NCBI GenBank assembly: GCA_027294455.1
Contig: JAPULZ010000216.1
Location: 1-42,958 of the forward strand
Direction: 5' to 3'
Origin: Gemmatimonadota bacterium
GTDB taxonomy: Bacteria; Gemmatimonadota; Gemmatimonadetes; Gemmatimonadales; GWC2-71-9
Length of the DNA: 42,958 nucleotides
Shown here piece by piece: positions 26,410 through 34,926 of the stretch. Numbering within the stretch: position 1 is the first letter of the stretch; each line of letters begins with the position of its first letter. Under the pieces are notes generated by a model. That model was not told the DNA's origin, did not search any database, and worked only from the letters and a program-made list of their open reading frames with translations. The translations under genes were made by a program, and so were the position numbers.

Positions 26410-27635
26410 TCACGGTCACCATCGACCGCATCGCTGCGGGAGGCGACGGCGTGGGGCGTCACCCCGACGGCCGCGTGGTGTTCGTGCCGCGCACCACTCC
26501 CGGCGACGTGGCCGAGGTGGAGGAGGTCCAGAGCAAGCCGCGGTTTCTGCGAGCCCGGCTGGTCAAGGTCAAGGCGCCGGGCGCCGACCGGATCTCGCCC
26601 CGCTGTCCCCACTATGTGGCGGACGGCTGTGGGGGGTGTCAGCTGCAACACCTCGCCCCGGCCGCCCAGCTCGCCGTGAAGCGGACCGTCGTGGGGGACG
26701 CGTTGCGCCGCATCGGCAAGATCGCGATCGAAGACCCGCCGATCCGGGCCCCGGCCGATGGCTGGCGATACCGCGGCAAGATCACGTTGGCGGTGCGGGA
26801 GACGCAGCGCGGGCGGGTGATCGGGCTGCATCGGTACGCCGAGCCTGGGGTGATCTTCGACCTCGAGGACTGCCTCATCACCAACGAACGGGTGATGGAA
26901 CTGTGGCGGGCCGTGCGACCCCATGCCGATCTGCTTCCGTCAGGCGTCGAGGGCCTCGTGCTGCGCGAAGACCGGGACGGGGGACTGCACGTGGTGGCCA
27001 GGGGTGGGGGAGGAACACCGTGGGACGTCACACTGCTGGCCCGCCGCCTCGACCCGTCGATATCCATCTGGTGGCAACCGAGCGACGGGGCGGCGCGGGT
27101 GATGTCCGGTCCGCAGGCCGGGTTCCCGGCTCTGGCGTTCGAGCAATCCAACGCCGCGCTGGCGGGAGTCATTCGGGAATCGGCGGTGGGGGCCCTGGGC
27201 GAGATCCGGGACGCGGTGGTGTGGGACCTCTACGGCGGTGTCGGCGATACAGCGGAGCTGCTGGCCCGCCGCGGAGCCAGGGTGTGGTCGGTGGATTTCG
27301 ACCGGACGGCCCAGGAATGGGCGGCCCGGCGCGGCTCCTCCGGGATCAAGTTCATCCTCGGCCGGGTGGAGGAAGTCCTTGCCCGCTTGCCCGAGCCGGA
27401 CGCGGTGATCGCCAATCCGCCTCGGACGGGGCTGGCGGCGGCGGCGGTGGCCCGGCTCCGGCGGTGGGGGGACGCTTGCCCTGGTGCCAGACTGGCCTAC
27501 ATCTCCTGCGACCCCGCCACACTGGCCCGGGACCTCGGGGCGCTGCCGAGCTTCTCTCACTGGCGGCTCACGGCGTACGATCTCTTTCCCCAGACCAGCC
27601 ATGTCGAGACGCTGGCCATCGGGCAGGCGGCGTGA
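26406..27635 (+). CDS. RNA m5U methyltransferase (TrmA/RlmD family), Fe-S type
   Basis: The 409-residue protein starts with a TRAM-like RNA-binding segment (ITVTIDRIAAGGDGVGR...). It then has four cysteines, C67, C75, C78 and C156, in the arrangement that binds a 4Fe-4S cluster in RlmD/RumA enzymes. The SAM motif is DLYGGVGD (274-281), followed by NPPRTG, the catalytic nucleophile C368 in YISCDPATLARDL and E401 in SHVETLA. It should methylate a uridine C5 in 23S rRNA or tRNA; the exact site cannot be read from sequence. It is placed between biotin carboxylase and biotin carrier genes with 4-base overlaps on both sides, an odd position for an RNA enzyme. Confidence 0.88.
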   Translation: MITVTIDRIAAGGDGVGRHPDGRVVFVPRTTPGDVAEVEEVQSKPRFLRARLVKVKAPGADRISPRCPHYVADGCGGCQLQHLAPAAQLAVKRTVVGDALRRIGKIAIEDPPIRAPADGWRYRGKITLAVRETQRGRVIGLHRYAEPGVIFDLEDCLITNERVMELWRAVRPHADLLPSGVEGLVLREDRDGGLHVVARGGGGTPWDVTLLARRLDPSISIWWQPSDGAARVMSGPQAGFPALAFEQSNAALAGVIRESAVGALGEIRDAVVWDLYGGVGDTAELLARRGARVWSVDFDRTAQEWAARRGSSGIKFILGRVEEVLARLPEPDAVIANPPRTGLAAAAVARLRRWGDACPGARLAYISCDPATLARDLGALPSFSHWRLTAYDLFPQTSHVETLAIGQAA

Positions 27636-28129
27636 GGTACGTCGTCACCGTGGGGGAGGAGCGCTTCGAGGTAGAGGTGTCCGGCGACCGGGTCGCCGTT
27701 GGCGGCAAGACCGTGGTGGCGCGGCTGGAGCCGATCGCTGGCACGCCCATGAGCGTGCTGCACCTCGACGGGACCGCCTGGAGCCTGGCCATGAGCTATG
27801 CCCACCAACGGTGGGCCGTGCAGCATCGGGGCCGGATCCGGGCGGTGGAGGTGGTGGACGAGTGCACCCACCGCATGCGGGGACTCACGGGCGGCCGCGC
27901 CGGCGCCGGCGGCGTCGTGCGGGCACCCATGTCCGGCATGGTCTTGCGGTTGGAGGTGGAGGTAGGCCAGCGGGTGTCCCGAGGAGAGGCTCTGGTGGTG
28001 CTCGAAGCGATGAAGATGGAGAACGAATTGCGAGCCCCGGGCGACGGTACGGTGACCCGGGTGCACGCGGTCCCGGGCGTGGCCGTCGAGAAGGGGGCGC
28101 CCCTCGTCGAGCTGGGTCCGGCCAGTTGA
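27632..28129 (+). CDS. Biotin carboxyl carrier protein of acyl-CoA carboxylase
   Basis: The 165-residue protein has a beta-rich N-terminal domain (about 1-80), a short Gly/Ala linker (87-95) and a C-terminal biotinyl domain (96-162) with the EAMKMEN motif; K128 is the biotin attachment site. The GTG start overlaps the methyltransferase stop in GTGA (27632-27635). The frame remains open far upstream, but that part lies inside the methyltransferase gene in another frame and is not coding. The N-terminal region probably docks to the carboxylase, as in propionyl-CoA carboxylase complexes. Confidence 0.88.
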   Translation: MRYVVTVGEERFEVEVSGDRVAVGGKTVVARLEPIAGTPMSVLHLDGTAWSLAMSYAHQRWAVQHRGRIRAVEVVDECTHRMRGLTGGRAGAGGVVRAPMSGMVLRLEVEVGQRVSRGEALVVLEAMKMENELRAPGDGTVTRVHAVPGVAVEKGAPLVELGPAS

Positions 28130-28154
28130 CCGAACAGTATGGGACGGCTAGGTT
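28126..28154 (+). promoter_or_regulatory. Predicted rplM promoter
   Basis: TTGACC (28126-28131) and TAGGTT (28149-28154) are exactly 17 bases apart. As at rpsA, the -35 overlaps the stop codon of the upstream gene. The start site would be near 28161 and the leader about 35 bases. Confidence 0.45.
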
Positions 28155-28195
28155 TACAGACTGTCTTACATTTTTTTAGAGTCGCGCAGGAACGG

Positions 28196-28630
28196 ATGAA
28201 AACCTACACGCTCAAGAAGGCCGACGCGGAGCACAACTGGCACGTCGTCGACGCCGATGGTCTGGTGTTGGGACGACTGGCCAGCCGAGTGGCCCAGATC
28301 ATCCGCGGGAAACACAAGCCGTCGTTCACGCCGCACATGGACGGTGGGGATTTCGTCGTGGTGGTGAACGCCGAGAAGGTCCGTCTCACGGGCAGAAAAA
28401 TGGAGCAGAAGTCGTATTTCCGTCACACGGGGTACATGGGAAACGAGAAGTTCACCTCCGTGTCCCACATGCTTGCCACGCACCCGGAGCGGGTGATCGA
28501 GAAGGCGGTGTTCGGCATGCTGCCCAAGGGGACGCTGGGGCGGCAGGTGCTCCGGAAAAAACTCAAGGTGTATGCGGGTCCGAAGCACCCGCACGAGGCG
28601 CAACGTCCCCAACCTCTCCAACTCAGCTAG
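28196..28630 (+). CDS. rplM: 50S ribosomal protein L13
   Basis: The 144-residue length is standard. It opens with MKTYTLKKADAEHNWHVVDA and contains LGRLASRVAQIIRGKHKPSFTPHMDGGDFVVVVNAEKV-type text, the KSYFRHTGYMG segment and VFGMLPKGTLGRQVLRKKLKVY near the end. ATG 28196 has AGGA upstream and matches family N-termini; the in-frame ATG at 28139 would add 19 residues across the promoter. The stop is 13 bases before rpsI, the usual rplM-rpsI pair. Confidence 0.95.
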   Translation: MKTYTLKKADAEHNWHVVDADGLVLGRLASRVAQIIRGKHKPSFTPHMDGGDFVVVVNAEKVRLTGRKMEQKSYFRHTGYMGNEKFTSVSHMLATHPERVIEKAVFGMLPKGTLGRQVLRKKLKVYAGPKHPHEAQRPQPLQLS

Positions 28631-28643
28631 GATTGGCCGTCAC

Positions 28644-29048
28644 ATGACAGTAGAACAGCCCGAACTTCGTTGGCAGGCCCTTGGGCGCCGCAAGCGGAGC
28701 ATCGCCCGAGTGTATCTCACCCCGGGTTCGGGGAAATGGAACATCAACGGTCGCACGCTGGGCGATTACTTTCCCCGGCGTTCGCTGATTCAGCACATTC
28801 AGGCGGGCTTCACCGTTACCGACACTTTGGGTTCCTTCGATGTGCGGGCGCGGGTCAACGGCGGCGGTCTAACGGGGCAGGCTGGAGCGCTGCGGTTGGG
28901 AATCGCCCGGGCGCTGGTTCGGGCCGACGAGACGCACCGGATCAAGCTACGAGAGCACGACCTCATGACCCGCGACGCCCGCTCCGTTGAGCGGAAGAAG
29001 CCCGGGCAACCGAAAGCTCGCAAGCGCTTCCAGTTCTCCAAGCGTTAA
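28644..29048 (+). CDS. rpsI: 30S ribosomal protein S9
   Basis: The 134-residue protein has the S9 core: ALGRRKRSIARVYLTPGSGKWNING near the N-terminus, GGGLTGQAGALRLGIARALV in the middle and the basic C-terminal tail DARSVERKKPGQPKARKRFQFSKR that reaches the P-site tRNA. Start ATG 28644 follows rplM by 13 bases; the longer upstream frame overlaps rplM. Confidence 0.95.
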   Translation: MTVEQPELRWQALGRRKRSIARVYLTPGSGKWNINGRTLGDYFPRRSLIQHIQAGFTVTDTLGSFDVRARVNGGGLTGQAGALRLGIARALVRADETHRIKLREHDLMTRDARSVERKKPGQPKARKRFQFSKR

Positions 29049-29167
29049 GCCGCGTTCATCGCGGTCATCATACACATCGCTGGACCTGGTCTTGGGTGTC
29101 CATCGCGCGGCGACGGATCGAGATCGGGGGTGAAGGCGGTGGACGACTCAACCCAAACGGAACTTTC
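29049..29167 (+). promoter_or_regulatory. rpsB leader, possible autoregulatory RNA
   Basis: This 119-base spacer between rpsI and rpsB has no gene. It contains a possible GGAC...GTCC hairpin near 29080-29101 and, near 29127-29155, a G-rich segment and a CAACCC segment that could pair. S2-binding leaders before rpsB are known in several phyla, so an S2-responsive leader is possible, but I cannot match it confidently to a described motif. Confidence 0.25.
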
Positions 29168-30169
29168 ATGGCAGACCTGACATTACAGAACTTGCTGGAA
29201 GCCGGAGTCCACTTCGGCCACCAAACCCGGCGCTGGAATCCCAAGATGCGGCGGTTCATTTTCGCCGAGCGCTCGGGCATCTACCTGATCGACCTCCAGA
29301 AGACGCTGATACAGATCAAGTTGGCCCAAGACCTCATGCGCGAGGTCGTGCTGCGCGGCGACGGCGTGTTGTTCGTGTGCACCAAGCGGCAGTTGAAGCA
29401 GGTCGTGCGCGCCGAGGCCGAGCGGTGTGATTCGTTTTTCGTCACCGAGCGGTGGTTGGGTGGGACGCTGACGAACTTTCAGACGATCAAGAAGCAAATC
29501 CGGCGCCTGAAGGAGATCGAGCAAGGGCAAGAAGAAGGGGCGTTCGAGTTCTTTACGAAGAAGGAACGCCTGCGGATCGATCGCGAGCGCCAGAAGCTGG
29601 TGCGCAACGTCGAGGGGATCAAGCAGATGAGCCGGCTGCCGGCCGCCCTGTTCGTGGTGGATGCGCAGCGGGAGAAGATCGCCATCGCCGAGGCGCGCAA
29701 GCTCAACATTGCCGTGGTGGCCATCGTGGACACCAATGCCGATCCGGATGTGACGGCGGTGCCGATTCCCGGCAACGACGACGCGATTCGCTCGGTGGCG
29801 CTGTTGACGGGGGCGGTGGTGGACGTGATCGCCGAAGCGCGCTCACAGGTTCCGGTGCGGGAGGTGACGGAAGATTCCGAGGCCTTCACGTACAGCACGG
29901 AGGCCGCGGGCCAAGGCGATGTGGAAGAGCACCGCAAGCGGCGTCGTGCGAAGCGTAAGCGCCGGCCGAAGCCCGAAGCGATAGTCGCTCGGCTCAAAGA
30001 GGGCGAAGCTGCCAGTGAAGGCCAGGCGGCAGAGACCGACGTTGAAGGGCAAGCTGCAGAGACCGACAGTGAAGCCAAGGCGGCGGGGCCAGACGCGGTG
30101 TCTGCCGAAGGAGACGCCCCGGCGGCGGCGCCGGCGGTAGTCGAGGCCTCGGGAGAAGACAAGGCCTAG
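29168..30169 (+). CDS. rpsB: 30S ribosomal protein S2 with long C-terminal extension
   Basis: Residues 1-235 are ordinary S2: LLEAGVHFGHQTRRWNPKM, FIFAERSGIYLIDLQKT, ERWLGGTLTNFQTIKKQI and VDTNADPDVTAVPIPGNDDAIRSVALL. The protein is 333 residues, against about 240 in many bacteria. The extra 100 residues start with a very basic patch (HRKRRRAKRKRRPKPE, about 255-270), then an acidic Ala/Glu/Asp tail containing a repeated GQAAETD unit. S2 helps dock S1 on the 30S subunit. ATG 29168 fits the family N-terminus MADLTLQNLLEAG. The EF-Ts gene follows, as in most bacteria. Confidence 0.93.
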   Translation: MADLTLQNLLEAGVHFGHQTRRWNPKMRRFIFAERSGIYLIDLQKTLIQIKLAQDLMREVVLRGDGVLFVCTKRQLKQVVRAEAERCDSFFVTERWLGGTLTNFQTIKKQIRRLKEIEQGQEEGAFEFFTKKERLRIDRERQKLVRNVEGIKQMSRLPAALFVVDAQREKIAIAEARKLNIAVVAIVDTNADPDVTAVPIPGNDDAIRSVALLTGAVVDVIAEARSQVPVREVTEDSEAFTYSTEAAGQGDVEEHRKRRRAKRKRRPKPEAIVARLKEGEAASEGQAAETDVEGQAAETDSEAKAAGPDAVSAEGDAPAAAPAVVEASGEDKA

Positions 30170-30195
30170 GTCCCATCAGTCATGTTGGGACATCG

Positions 30196-30232
30196 ACCGC
30201 CGCTTCTCGGCCTCAGGCCCCGGGGCGGCGGT
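30196..30232 (+). terminator. Intercistronic hairpin between rpsB and tsf
   Basis: An 8-bp outer stem (30196-30203 with 30225-30232) encloses a small inner hairpin (GGCC-tca-GGCC, 30209-30219). There is no T run, so it looks like a partial terminator or RNA-processing/stability element that would lower tsf relative to rpsB rather than a full stop. Confidence 0.45.
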
Positions 30233-30295
30233 TCGTACGTGTGGCAATCTGGAAACCCGCATGAGCGACATGAGCAAGAGGAGAGGAACCAATCA

Positions 30296-30898
30296 ATGAC
30301 AGCGACTATTTCCGCCAAGGACGTGGCGGAGCTACGCAAGACGACCGGCGTCGGGATGATGGACTGCAAGAAGGCGCTCCAGGAGGCCGACGGCGACATG
30401 GAGAAGGCCGTCCACCTGCTGCGCAAGACGGGCGCCGCCAAGGCGGAAAGGCGCGCCGGCCGTGAGGCTTCGGAAGGGTTGATTGGTTCGTACGTGCATT
30501 TCAACGGGAGGGTCGGGGTGCTCGTCGAACTGAATTGCGAGACCGACTTCGTGGCGCGGACCGATGATTTCCAGGCCCTGGCCCGGGATCTGTCGCTCCA
30601 CATCGCGTCGGCCAATCCGATCGCGGTGTCGGCGGCCGATTTGCCCGAAGATCTCATGGTCAAAGAGCGCGAGATCATCGACGCCCAGGTTGCCGAGTCC
30701 GGCAAGCCGGAGAACGTGCGGGAGAAGATGGTCGCTGGCAAGCTCAAGAAAGTCGCGAAGGAGCTGTCCCTGCTCGATCAGCCGTTCGTCAAGGACGACA
30801 AGCAGTCGGTGGGCGACCTGATCAAGGTGGCCTCGGCCAAGCTCGGCGAAAACGTGGTGGTGCGGCGATTCGTGCGATACGAGTTGGGAGTCGAATAG
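30296..30898 (+). CDS. tsf: Translation elongation factor Ts
   Basis: The 200-residue protein is the short form of EF-Ts, the guanine nucleotide exchange factor of EF-Tu. The N-terminal UBA-like domain [24 protein letters not shown] and the core motif [13 protein letters not shown] are clear. It lacks the long second dimerisation subdomain of the E. coli form, similar in size to the Thermus protein. ATG 30296 has AGGAGAGGAACC just upstream, one of the best ribosome binding sites in the window. Its stop shares one base with the pyrH GTG (TAGTG). Confidence 0.94.
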   Translation: MTATISAKDVAELRKTTGVGMMDCKKALQEADGDMEKAVHLLRKTGAAKAERRAGREASEGLIGSYVHFNGRVGVLVELNCETDFVARTDDFQALARDLSLHIASANPIAVSAADLPEDLMVKEREIIDAQVAESGKPENVREKMVAGKLKKVAKELSLLDQPFVKDDKQSVGDLIKVASAKLGENVVVRRFVRYELGVE

Positions 30899-31611
30899 TG
30901 GCGGACCTTGCCTACCAGCGGGTGCTCGTGAAGCTGTCCGGTGAGGCATTGGCCGGAAGCCAGGGGTTTGGTTTCGAGTTCTCCGTCATGGAGCGCCTGG
31001 TAGACGAGATTCGACAAGTCCACGAAATGGGCGTCAACCTGGGACTCGTGCTGGGAGGCGGGAACTTTTTTCGCGGCACGGTGGCGTCACAACAGGGGAT
31101 GGACCGCGTGTCCGCCGATTACATGGGCATGCTGGCCACGGTTATCAACGCGCTGGCGGTGCAAGATATCCTCGAACGCAAGGGGGTCGAGACCCGGGTG
31201 ATGACGGCGATTCGCATGGAAGAATTGGCGGAGCCCTATATCCGCCGGCGGGCGCAGCGGCACCTGGAGAAAGGGCGTGTCGTGCTGTTTGCCGGCGGGA
31301 CGGGCAACCCGTACTTTTCCACCGACACGGCCGCGGTGTTGCGTGCGCTGGAGATCGAAGCCGACGTGCTCATCAAGGCCACGAATGTCGACGGCATCTA
31401 CACGTCCGATCCGAAGCAAAACCCCGACGCGGAGTTCATCCCCGATTTGGACTATCAGGACGCCATCGTGCGTGACCTCGATGTGATGGACGCCAATGCG
31501 TTCGGTCTGTGCAAGAAGAACAAGCTTCCCATCGTCGTGATGAACGTCAACCAAAAGGGCGCGATCGCCAGGGTCATCGCCGGTGAGCGCGTCGGGACGC
31601 TGGTATCATGA
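30898..31611 (+). CDS. pyrH: Uridylate kinase (UMP kinase)
   Basis: The 237-residue bacterial UMP kinase belongs to the amino-acid kinase fold and phosphorylates UMP to UDP. Motifs: [29 protein letters not shown], the [17 protein letters not shown] segment and [15 protein letters not shown]. The GTG start overlaps the tsf stop by one base. The 3' end overlaps frr by four bases (ATGA), as in the widely conserved tsf-pyrH-frr order. Confidence 0.95.
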   Translation: MADLAYQRVLVKLSGEALAGSQGFGFEFSVMERLVDEIRQVHEMGVNLGLVLGGGNFFRGTVASQQGMDRVSADYMGMLATVINALAVQDILERKGVETRVMTAIRMEELAEPYIRRRAQRHLEKGRVVLFAGGTGNPYFSTDTAAVLRALEIEADVLIKATNVDGIYTSDPKQNPDAEFIPDLDYQDAIVRDLDVMDANAFGLCKKNKLPIVVMNVNQKGAIARVIAGERVGTLVS

Positions 31612-32162
31612 GCATGTTGGAAGATCTCACGAAAGAATCGAAGGTCGCCATGCGGAAGGCGGTGGAAAACACGAAGCGGGAGCTGGCCACCATTCGCAGC
31701 GGCAAGGCCACCACCAACCTGCTCGACACCGTGCGGGTAGACGCCTACGGACAGATGGTCCCGCTCAACCAGGTGGGTTCCGTGGCGGCCCCCGAGCCGC
31801 GGATGCTCACGGTGCAGCCATGGGACAAAGGATTGACAGGTGCCATCGAGAAAGCCATTCAGAGTTCCGATCTCGGTTTGAATCCCTCGAATGACGGAAC
31901 CATCATCCGCGTTCCATTGCCGCCACTCACGGAAGAGCGCCGCAAAGAACTCGTCAAGATCGTCCACAAGCTCGCCGAGGAGGGAAAGATCGGCGTGCGC
32001 CACGGCCGAACCGAGACGATCGCGAAAATCAAAAAGGTGGAGCACGTCTCCGACGACGACAAGCGCCACAGTGAAAAAGACGTGCAAAGATTGCACGACG
32101 AAGCGATCGCGCAGATCGAAGAGTTCGTGAAGGCCAAAGAGAGCGAAATCATGGAGGTGTGA
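31608..32162 (+). CDS. frr: Ribosome recycling factor
   Basis: The 184-residue length is typical. The three-helix domain carries [26 protein letters not shown], the domain II text [18 protein letters not shown] and the C-terminal helix [23 protein letters not shown]. With EF-G it splits post-termination ribosomes. It starts inside the pyrH stop (ATGA). Confidence 0.95.
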   Translation: MSMLEDLTKESKVAMRKAVENTKRELATIRSGKATTNLLDTVRVDAYGQMVPLNQVGSVAAPEPRMLTVQPWDKGLTGAIEKAIQSSDLGLNPSNDGTIIRVPLPPLTEERRKELVKIVHKLAEEGKIGVRHGRTETIAKIKKVEHVSDDDKRHSEKDVQRLHDEAIAQIEEFVKAKESEIMEV

Positions 32163-32183
32163 GCCGGCAGTCGGCTCTTGATT

Positions 32184-32924
32184 ATGTCAAACGAGTTGCT
32201 CGTGCGGCTGAAGGCGTGCGGAGACTTTCCGAGACATGTGGCCATCATCATGGATGGCAATGGCCGCTGGGCACGCAGCCGGCTGCTGCCGCGTACGTTG
32301 GGGCACCACGCAGGAATGAAGTCGGTCCGCGAGGCGGTGGAGGGATGCATCGAAGCGGGCGTGGAGGTTCTGACGCTCTTTGCGTTCTCCCAGGAAAACT
32401 GGGCTCGCCCGGCGACCGAGGTGTCGGCGTTGATGAACCTCCTCGACGAGTACATCTCCAAGGAGACTGCAAACCTCCGCGAGAGCAGTGTGCGCGTCAC
32501 CGTGCTGGGAGATCGAAACTCGCTCAACTCCCGGACGCTGACGGCGATAGAACGGGTCGAGCAGGACACCGAAGGCGGGACGCGACTGCAGCTCGCCTTG
32601 TGTATTGCCTACTCGGCGCGCGAGGAACTGACATGTGCGGCGCGGCGCATCGCCCGAGAGGTGGAAGCCGGAACACTCGATCCGCAGAACATCGACGAGC
32701 AATCCATTGCTGAGCGGCTGTACACCGCGGCGTTTCCCGATCCCGATCTGCTCATCCGGACCTCGGGCGAGCAGCGCATTTCCAACTTCCTGCTCTGGCA
32801 ACTCGCCTACACCGAACTGTATGTCACCCCGGTGCTCTGGCCGGATTTCTCCCGAACGCACTTGTTCGAAGCCATCCTGGATTTCCAGAGTCGCGAACGC
32901 CGGTTTGGTCGCGTGACGGCGTAG
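32184..32924 (+). CDS. uppS: Undecaprenyl diphosphate synthase (isoprenyl transferase)
   Basis: The 246-residue cis-prenyltransferase makes the C55 lipid carrier for cell-wall synthesis. HVAIIMDGNGRWA carries the catalytic aspartate, followed by GHHAGMKSVREAV, TLFAFSQENWARP and the C-terminal RTSGEQRISNFLLWQLAYTELY. ATG 32184 is preferred over a TTG at 32178. The stop overlaps the cdsA GTG by one base. Confidence 0.94.
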   Translation: MSNELLVRLKACGDFPRHVAIIMDGNGRWARSRLLPRTLGHHAGMKSVREAVEGCIEAGVEVLTLFAFSQENWARPATEVSALMNLLDEYISKETANLRESSVRVTVLGDRNSLNSRTLTAIERVEQDTEGGTRLQLALCIAYSAREELTCAARRIAREVEAGTLDPQNIDEQSIAERLYTAAFPDPDLLIRTSGEQRISNFLLWQLAYTELYVTPVLWPDFSRTHLFEAILDFQSRERRFGRVTA

Positions 32925-33784
32925 TGGCGAGTTCGCTCCCCCGCCGTATCGCCGTTGCCGCGGTCGGGATCCCCACGGCGGTCGGCGTCGTCTATCTCGG
33001 ACATTGGTGGTTGGTGGCGTTGACGATGCTGCTAGGTCTGGCAGGAACACGCGAGTTCTACGCGCTGGCCGAAAAGGCCGGCGCTCAGCCGTTGGCGTTT
33101 CCCGGATATCTGGGAGCGGTGTTGTTGCCGGTGGCGGCCTACGTGATCACACCGGCGGGCGGGACCGTCGACCCCCTGTGGATCGTGCTGGCGGCGCCGG
33201 TGTGGCTGCTGGTCACGTTGGCCTACGCCACCGCATCGACGACTCCCGGTCGCCAGACCTTGGCGTCCGTCGCCATCACCGTGGTGGGTCCGCTCTATGC
33301 CGCCGGCCTGTTGGCATCCCTCCTCGTGCTGCGGCACGGGGGAAGCGGCCTGTCGGCGTCGGTCGCCACCGCATGGGTGTTTCTGCCGATCGTGACGACA
33401 TGGTTGTGCGACACGGCCGCCATGACCGTCGGTTCCGCGTTCAGGGGGCCGCAGCTCGCGCCGGTGATCAGCCCCAACAAGACTTGGTCGGGGGCGGCGG
33501 CAGGACTGGTTGGGGCGGCCCTGGTCACCGTGGCCTACGGGCGTTTCGTACTGGCACAGGTCGGGGTAGCCCTGCCGGTATGGCAGCTGTTGATCGTGGG
33601 CTTGACGGTCGGCATCTTCGGGCAGATGGGGGATCTCGTGGAGTCGTCGTTCAAACGCTCGGTGGCCGTGAAGGATTCGGGCGCGTTCTTCCCGGGCCAC
33701 GGAGGAGTGTTGGATCGTCTCGATTCGCTCTATTGGGTGCTTCCGCTGTCGGCCTTGTGGTTTCACGTGTTTGGTGTCCTATGA
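32924..33784 (+). CDS. cdsA: Phosphatidate cytidylyltransferase (CDP-diacylglycerol synthase)
   Basis: The 286-residue integral membrane enzyme has about eight hydrophobic segments. The signature is at the C-terminal end: SPNKTWSGAAAGLVGA and VKDSGAFFPGHGGVLDRLDSL, with the catalytic aspartates. It makes CDP-diacylglycerol for all phospholipid synthesis. GTG start in the TAGTG junction with uppS; its stop overlaps the dxr ATG (ATGA at 33781-33784). Confidence 0.93.
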   Translation: MASSLPRRIAVAAVGIPTAVGVVYLGHWWLVALTMLLGLAGTREFYALAEKAGAQPLAFPGYLGAVLLPVAAYVITPAGGTVDPLWIVLAAPVWLLVTLAYATASTTPGRQTLASVAITVVGPLYAAGLLASLLVLRHGGSGLSASVATAWVFLPIVTTWLCDTAAMTVGSAFRGPQLAPVISPNKTWSGAAAGLVGAALVTVAYGRFVLAQVGVALPVWQLLIVGLTVGIFGQMGDLVESSFKRSVAVKDSGAFFPGHGGVLDRLDSLYWVLPLSALWFHVFGVL

Positions 33785-34926
33785 GCAAAGGCATCGCAAT
33801 CCTCGGCGCCACCGGGTCCATCGGGACCAGCACGCTGCGGGTGGTCGATCGACAGCAAGATCGATTTCGCATCGTGGCGCTGACCGCCTTCGGGGCAGCC
33901 GAGAAGCTGCGGCAGCGCGGCCGGGAGACCGGGGCGGGGTTCCTCGGCTTGGTGAACGCCGAGCCGTCGTGGGCGAAATCGGCGGTGGACGGGCGCGTGC
34001 ACGGTACCGGGACGGAGAGCCTCGTTGAGGCTGCGACCCATCCGGACGTTGAGATCGTCGTCAATGCCGTGGTCGGGGCCGCGGGTCTCGAGGCCACCCT
34101 CGCCGCCTTGGCGGCGGGCAAACGAGTGGCGTTGGCCAACAAGGAAACGCTGGTCATGGCGGGCGATCTCGTGATGGCGGCCGCACGGGACGGGGGTGGC
34201 GAGATCGTCCCCGTCGATTCCGAACACAGCGCCGTGCTCCAGTGCATCACGGGACGGCCCACGGTGGATGTTTCCCGACTCATTCTCACCGCGTCGGGCG
34301 GTCCGTTTCGAGGTTGGGATCCGACGCGCGTGGCCACCGCGACCGTCGACGAAGCGCTGGAGCACCCCACCTGGCGGATGGGGCCCAAGATCTCCATCGA
34401 CAGCGCGACGCTGGTCAACAAGGCGCTCGAGGTCATCGAGGCGCACTACTTGTTCGGACTGGGGTACGACGCTATCGACGTGGTCGTGCATCCTCAATCG
34501 ATAGTGCACGGCTTCGTGGAATTCGTGGACGGCTCGATTCTCGCGCAGATGGGATACCCGTCGATGGAGCTACCGATCCTCTACGCGATGACGCATCCGG
34601 AGCGGGTGGCCGACGTGGGAGTGAAACGGTTCGACCCGGTTGCGGCCGGCGATTTGACCTTCGAGCCGATACGCCAGGATGTATTTGCGGCGTTCGCGCT
34701 GGGGGTGGCGGCGGGCCGCGCGGGCGCGTCCGCGCCGGCGGTGTTCAATGCGGCGAACGAAGTCGCCGTCCAAGCGTTCCTGGATAAAAGGATCTCGTTT
34801 GGGCAAATTGCTGGAGTGATCGACTCCGCGCTGCAAGCGCATCGTGGAGACCCTGCAGAAGACTTGGAAACCCTGCTCGGCGTGGATCGCTGGGCTCGCG
34901 AAACTGCGGAGGCTGCGTGCTGCTGA
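33781..34926 (+). CDS. dxr: 1-deoxy-D-xylulose 5-phosphate reductoisomerase
   Basis: The 381-residue NADPH-dependent enzyme commits carbon to the MEP isoprenoid pathway. It has the dinucleotide fold ILGATGSIGTSTLRVV, ANKETLVMAGDLV, the metal and substrate residues in VPVDSEHSAVLQ, ASGGPFRGWD and the MGPKISIDSATLVNKALEVIEAH segment. The upstream extension of this frame overlaps cdsA and is not coding. It supplies precursor for uppS in the same operon. The last ten bases overlap rseP. Confidence 0.95.
   Translation: MSKGIAILGATGSIGTSTLRVVDRQQDRFRIVALTAFGAAEKLRQRGRETGAGFLGLVNAEPSWAKSAVDGRVHGTGTESLVEAATHPDVEIVVNAVVGAAGLEATLAALAAGKRVALANKETLVMAGDLVMAAARDGGGEIVPVDSEHSAVLQCITGRPTVDVSRLILTASGGPFRGWDPTRVATATVDEALEHPTWRMGPKISIDSATLVNKALEVIEAHYLFGLGYDAIDVVVHPQSIVHGFVEFVDGSILAQMGYPSMELPILYAMTHPERVADVGVKRFDPVAAGDLTFEPIRQDVFAAFALGVAAGRAGASAPAVFNAANEVAVQAFLDKRISFGQIAGVIDSALQAHRGDPAEDLETLLGVDRWARETAEAACC

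Noticed and set aside
26636..27631. Upstream part of the frame that ends in the biotin carrier protein
   Set aside because: It overlaps the RNA methyltransferase in another frame and gives Gly/Arg-rich text; carrier-protein sequence starts at the GTG at 27632.
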